Shown piece by piece: positions 5,297 to 7,856 of a DNA stretch of 7,856 nucleotides. Source of the DNA: Candidatus Fermentibacterota bacterium (GTDB lineage Bacteria; Fermentibacterota; Fermentibacteria; Fermentibacterales; Fermentibacteraceae); assembly GCA_022703195.1 (NCBI GenBank), contig JAKLEF010000089.1, positions 1-7,856 of the forward strand, read 5' to 3'. Every line of letters starts with the position of its first letter. The first letter of the stretch is position 1. Under the pieces are notes generated by a model that searched no databases, was not told where the DNA came from, and worked only from the letters and a program-made list of their open reading frames with translations. The position numbers and the translations under genes were made by a program.

Positions 5297-6585
5297 CCTT
5301 CGGCCGCCCTGCCCCCCGTCCCCTGAAGCGCCGGGTCGCAGGCCAGCTCGCTTTCGAGATCGTGCAGGAGCCATTCCCCGACTCCGTCCCGCCTCTGCCG
5401 GTTCTCCACCAGGGCCGCGACGAGCCTCGGGAGGGCCAGTCCGGAGCCGTTGAGGGTGTGGACGAATCTCGTCCTCCCTCCGCCGGAAGGCCTGAACTTC
5501 ATGTTACCCCGCCTGGCCTGGAAGTCGCGGAAGTTGGACACTGAGGATACTTCCAGCCATCGCTGCTGGCCGCCGGACCATATCTCGAGGTCGCAGCACT
5601 TCGCGGCAGAGAAGCTGAGGTCGCCTGTCGAGAGCAGAACCACGCGGTAGGGGATCCCGAGTGTCCTGAGCAGGGAACAGGACTGCTCGACCATCTCCTC
5701 GTGAGCCGCGGCGGACCTGTCGGGATGCTCCAGCCGCACCATCTCCACCTTCTCGAACTGGTGGACCCTGTTCAGCCCCCTGGTCTCCCTTCCGTAGGAG
5801 CCCGCCTCTCGCCTGAAGCACGGGGTGTAGCAGCACATCCTCACGGGGAGGTCCTTCTCGTCCAGCGTCTCACCCCGGTAGAGGTTGGTCACGGGCACTT
5901 CGCCGGTCGGGATGAGATACAGGCCGTCGCCGGGCAGGTGGTACATGTCGTCGTCGAGCTTGGGGAGCTGCCCCGTGGCCGTCATGCTCTCCGCGGAAGC
6001 CAGGAAGGGCGGCCATATCTCCTCCATTCCCGAGGCGGAATGGCGGTCGAGCATCCAGGAGATGAGCGTCCTCTGGAGCCTCGCTGCCCAGCCCCGGAGG
6101 AGGATGAAGTTCGATCCCGCGATCCTCCCCGCGGCTTCGAAGTCGAGCACGCCCTCGAGCAGGTCCCAGTGGGGCTTGGGTTCGAAATCGAACCGGGGCT
6201 TCTCCCCCCACTCTCGCAGGACCACGTTGGCGGAGGCGTCCTTCCCGACCGGGACGTCCTCGTCGGGGATGTTGGGGAATGTCAGCTCCAGGGCGTCCAT
6301 CTGCTCTCCCAGGGTCTTCTCCCTGGCTTCGAGCTCCGGTATGCGCTCACCGGCCGCACGCGCCTCATCCAGGAGGGCCGATGCGTCGCCCCCTCCGCGC
6401 TTCACGGCCGACACGCGCTGCGAGAGTTCGTTGCGCCTCTTGCGCAGCTCGTCCAGCTCGTGGACGGCCGCCCGCCTGGCCTCGTCGCATGCGCTCCATT
6501 CGTCTATCCTGCAAGGTTCGTTCTTCGATGCGCAGGCCCGGGCCACCTTCGCCGGGTCGTGCCGCAGGAGCTCCCTGTCAAGCAT
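5293..6585 (-). CDS. serS: Seryl-tRNA synthetase
   Basis: Charges tRNA-Ser (and tRNA-Sec where present) with serine; class II aminoacyl-tRNA synthetase, cytoplasmic homodimer. The 430 residues match the bacterial length. The N-terminal tRNA-binding coiled coil is at about 35-100 (LDELRKRRNELSQRV and the returning helix ELEAREKTLGEQM), followed by LTFPNIPDEDVPVG (101-114). Catalytic motifs: motif 1 region LLEGVLDFEAAGRIAG (142-157), the serine-binding IPTGEVPV (225-232), motif 2 FRREAGSYGRETRGLNRVHQ (257-276) with FEKVE, DLEIW (332-336), VSSVSNFRDFQARR (346-359), and motif 3 LNGSGLALPR (378-387) with VENRQ. After motif 3 the usual V-P-x-x-L-x-P-Y ending is replaced by GEWLLHDLESELA and a short tail. 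The ATG at 6583-6585 has GGAG five bases upstream. It follows the lipid-kinase gene by 36 bases and may share its transcript. Confidence 0.97.
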   Translation of the reverse strand: MLDRELLRHDPAKVARACASKNEPCRIDEWSACDEARRAAVHELDELRKRRNELSQRVSAVKRGGGDASALLDEARAAGERIPELEAREKTLGEQMDALELTFPNIPDEDVPVGKDASANVVLREWGEKPRFDFEPKPHWDLLEGVLDFEAAGRIAGSNFILLRGWAARLQRTLISWMLDRHSASGMEEIWPPFLASAESMTATGQLPKLDDDMYHLPGDGLYLIPTGEVPVTNLYRGETLDEKDLPVRMCCYTPCFRREAGSYGRETRGLNRVHQFEKVEMVRLEHPDRSAAAHEEMVEQSCSLLRTLGIPYRVVLLSTGDLSFSAAKCCDLEIWSGGQQRWLEVSSVSNFRDFQARRGNMKFRPSGGGRTRFVHTLNGSGLALPRLVAALVENRQRRDGVGEWLLHDLESELACDPALQGTGGRAAEG

Positions 6586-6621
6586 ATGTGCTCCATCCTC
6601 TTTTCATGTCCGGAACGGGGA

Positions 6622-6969
6622 TCATGCGAACCTGGGCAGGAACACGACCAGCCCCACGGCCAGCGCCCCCAGAGAGGCGATCAGCACGCCGGCCGCGGCC
6701 ACGTCCTTGGCCGCGCGGACCAGAGGATGGCGCTCGGGCGCTGTCCTGTCAGCCAGCCTCTCGACGGCGGTGTTCATGGCTTCCGCGCTCCAGACCGTCG
6801 AGACAGCCAGGATGACGGCGGTCCACTCCCCGGACGAGAGCCTGCATGCGATGCCCAGGGCTGTCACCGCCGCCGTGGCTGCGAGATGTATCCTGGCGTT
6901 CGCCTCGGAGGCCACGAGGGTCCGGATGCCCCTGAACGCGTATCCGAAGCTGCGAATCCTGTCTTTCAC
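6622..6969 (-). CDS. dgkA: DgkA-family lipid kinase (diacylglycerol or undecaprenol kinase)
   Basis: Small inner-membrane kinase, 115 residues, a little shorter than the common length of about 120. Family marks: FRGIRTLVASEANARIHLA (12-30, with the conserved Glu22), W-x-AEAMNTAVERLAD (60-74, catalytic and metal-binding Glu63, Asn66 and Glu70), and VRAAKDVAAAGVL (84-96). Three membrane helices fit at about 27-42, 49-65 and 91-111. The GTG start at 6967-6969 has GGGAGG just upstream. It lies 13 bases after the PAP2 gene and is surely co-transcribed with it. The long pre-helix with E-x-N-x-R-I-H-L resembles the undecaprenol-kinase branch more than E. coli DgkA, so it may return undecaprenol to undecaprenyl phosphate; diacylglycerol kinase activity is the alternative. 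Confidence 0.92.
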   Translation of the reverse strand: MKDRIRSFGYAFRGIRTLVASEANARIHLAATAAVTALGIACRLSSGEWTAVILAVSTVWSAEAMNTAVERLADRTAPERHPLVRAAKDVAAAGVLIASLGALAVGLVVFLPRFA

Positions 6970-6982
6970 GAACCCTCCCGCC

Positions 6983-7657
6983 TCATCTCAGCACCGGGAT
7001 GACCCCGTCCCCGGTCAGGACGACGCCGATCGTCGGGCCGCCGCCCCCGGTGCCTCCCCGGCCTGCCGCCGCGATCCCCGCCGCCGCACCGATCGCCAGC
7101 CCTGCCACGGCATCCGAGACGTGATGATCCCCGCGGTGCACCCTCGAGAGGGCCGTGAATGCCGCCAGGGCTGCCGCGGGTATTCCGGCCGAGGGCCCGT
7201 GCTCGCTCCAGACCACGGCCGCGAGGGCTGCGGAGGACGCGGAATGGAACGAGGGGAAGCTCATGCTGTCCGACCCGTCAGGCCTCTCCCTGCGTGTCGC
7301 GACCTTCAGGAGCCCCGATATCCCGTAGCTCAGCGCCAGGGCTTCCGTGCAGCGCATGCCGGTCAGTTCGAGCCCCTCGTCGTCTAGAAGGCCTCCTGCG
7401 GCCCAGAGGCCGGAGGAGAGGCCGATCGAAGCGTAGCCGAAGAGCAGGTCGCAGGCATCGGAAGCCGCATCCGCCGGCCCGTCTCCAAGGAATCCCGAAA
7501 CGTCCCCGGCGGGTTCGAGCACCAGGGCCATGCCGGTGGCCGAGGCGCCGAGGCCGGCCGCCGGGCCCGAGATCATGTCGAGATAGCCTTCACCCAGGTC
7601 GTCGACGAACGAGTCGAGCGACGCCACAAGGATCAGGAGGAAGGCCCCGACAGGCAA
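6983..7657 (-). CDS. PAP2-family membrane phosphatase (phosphatidic acid / undecaprenyl-pyrophosphate type)
   Basis: Integral-membrane acid phosphatase, 224 residues, probably acting on a lipid phosphate or pyrophosphate at the periplasmic face. The three PAP2 motifs are present: K118-x6-R125-P126; PSFH at 135-138, where the family usually has PSGH; and S171-R172-x5-H178-x3-D182 (SRVHRGDHHVSD). Hydrophobic segments fit at about 4-13, 70-91, 104-118, 140-150, 157-170 and 183-198. The C-terminus is a glycine-rich stretch followed by IGVVLTGDGVIPVLR. The start is TTG at 7655-7657, supported by a perfect GGAGGTGA; it begins one base after the aminotransferase stop. With the lipid kinase next door it could recycle undecaprenyl pyrophosphate or act in phospholipid turnover. 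Which lipid is used cannot be read from sequence. Confidence 0.9.
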   Translation of the reverse strand: MPVGAFLLILVASLDSFVDDLGEGYLDMISGPAAGLGASATGMALVLEPAGDVSGFLGDGPADAASDACDLLFGYASIGLSSGLWAAGGLLDDEGLELTGMRCTEALALSYGISGLLKVATRRERPDGSDSMSFPSFHSASSAALAAVVWSEHGPSAGIPAAALAAFTALSRVHRGDHHVSDAVAGLAIGAAAGIAAAGRGGTGGGGPTIGVVLTGDGVIPVLR

Positions 7658-7658
7658 T

Positions 7659-7666
7659 TCACCTCC
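7659..7666 (-). promoter_or_regulatory. Perfect ribosome-binding site overlapping the aminotransferase stop
   Basis: GGAGGTGA, fully complementary to the 16S anti-Shine-Dalgarno end, includes the TGA stop of the aminotransferase gene and sits just before the TTG start of PAP2. It decides that weak start and suggests translational coupling of the two genes. Confidence 0.8.
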
Positions 7667-7856
7667 CGCGGCCCTTCGCGTAGAAATCCTTCACCGAGCG
7701 AACGACCTCTCCGAGCTCCTCCTCCGTGAGCTCTCCGAAGACGGGCAGCGACAGGACCTCCGCGGCGGCCTTCTCGGACGCGGGGAAGTCGCCCGCGGAG
7801 TGCCCAAGGCTCGAGAAGCACTCCTGCAGATGGAGGGGGAGCGGGTAGTAGACGGC
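7659..7856 (-). CDS. DegT/DnrJ/EryC1/StrS-family PLP aminotransferase, C-terminal end only
   Basis: Only the last 65 residues lie in the window; the N-terminus is past the right edge. They match the C-terminal end of sugar aminotransferases of the DegT/WecE/ArnB family: VYYPLPLHLQECFSSLGHS (2-20), GDFPASEKAAAEVLSLPVF (22-40), then ELTEEEL and a helix VVRSVKDFYAKG. Such enzymes transfer an amino group to a keto-sugar nucleotide for lipopolysaccharide, glycan or secondary-metabolite synthesis. The PLP lysine and the rest of the active site are outside the window, so substrate and intactness cannot be judged. The stop TGA is embedded in the PAP2 ribosome-binding site. Confidence 0.9.
   Translation of the reverse strand, partial: AVYYPLPLHLQECFSSLGHSAGDFPASEKAAAEVLSLPVFGELTEEELGEVVRSVKDFYAKGRGR

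Noticed and set aside
5701..7387. Long plus-strand open frames opposite serS, dgkA and PAP2
   Set aside because: They lie antisense to three well-recognised genes, show no family motif and are rich in Arg, Ser, Pro and Ala, as expected of GC-rich shadow frames.
1..7856. tRNA or other RNA genes, CRISPR arrays, insertion sequences, attachment sites
   Set aside because: No cloverleaf-like segment, regularly spaced repeat, transposase or integrase motif, or terminal inverted repeat was seen, and nearly all bases are accounted for by recognised genes.

Overview
The window is GC-rich bacterial chromosome, densely packed with ten genes (two of them cut by the window edges). No mobile element, phage gene, RNA gene or CRISPR array is visible. 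A lipoprotein-like signal peptide, a possible outer-membrane barrel protein and a secreted lamin-tail-domain protein point to a diderm bacterium. The secreted lamin-tail protein, the metallophosphoesterase whose first motif is D-R-T, and frequent AGG arginine codons in a GC-rich genome would suit an uncultured FCB-group lineage such as Fermentibacterota or Eisenbacteria. That placement is an inference only.

Layout from left to right. Positions 1-2251 hold three minus-strand genes, read right to left: a calcineurin-like metallophosphoesterase, ElbB (a DJ-1/PfpI-superfamily protein), and the N-terminal part of a GT-C (ArnT-like) membrane glycosyltransferase that runs off the left edge. A 78-base spacer before elbB holds a cluster of GC-rich palindromes. 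Positions 2252-2386 are a divergent promoter region. The plus-strand gene 2387-3055 is an unrecognised lipoprotein or barrel protein. It converges on a minus-strand pair in which a secreted lamin-tail-domain protein (4409-3576) overlaps the start of an O6-alkylguanine-DNA alkyltransferase (Ogt type). A 65-base divergent spacer separates that pair from a plus-strand PHP-domain phosphatase of the histidinol-phosphatase type (4475-5296). This converges on a minus-strand run, in transcription order: the C-terminus of a DegT-family PLP aminotransferase, a PAP2 phosphatase, a DgkA/undecaprenol-kinase-type lipid kinase, and seryl-tRNA synthetase.

Functional links. The aminotransferase, PAP2 and DgkA genes are separated by 1 and 13 bases, so they are probably one operon. 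Together they suggest nucleotide-sugar or surface-glycan synthesis and turnover of the polyprenyl (or diacylglycerol) lipid carrier. The GT-C enzyme at the other end of the window would use polyprenyl-phosphate sugars, but it is a separate unit. Both convergent gene pairs end in TAG stops that share the same four bases, CTAG, leaving no room for a terminator between them. Nothing here is clearly a new system. The most interesting points are the CTAG tail-to-tail overlaps, the tight PAP2/lipid-kinase module with a variant PAP2 motif, the W-G-x-I-K tail of the lamin-tail protein, and the palindrome cluster upstream of elbB. No stretch longer than 135 bases lacks a gene.
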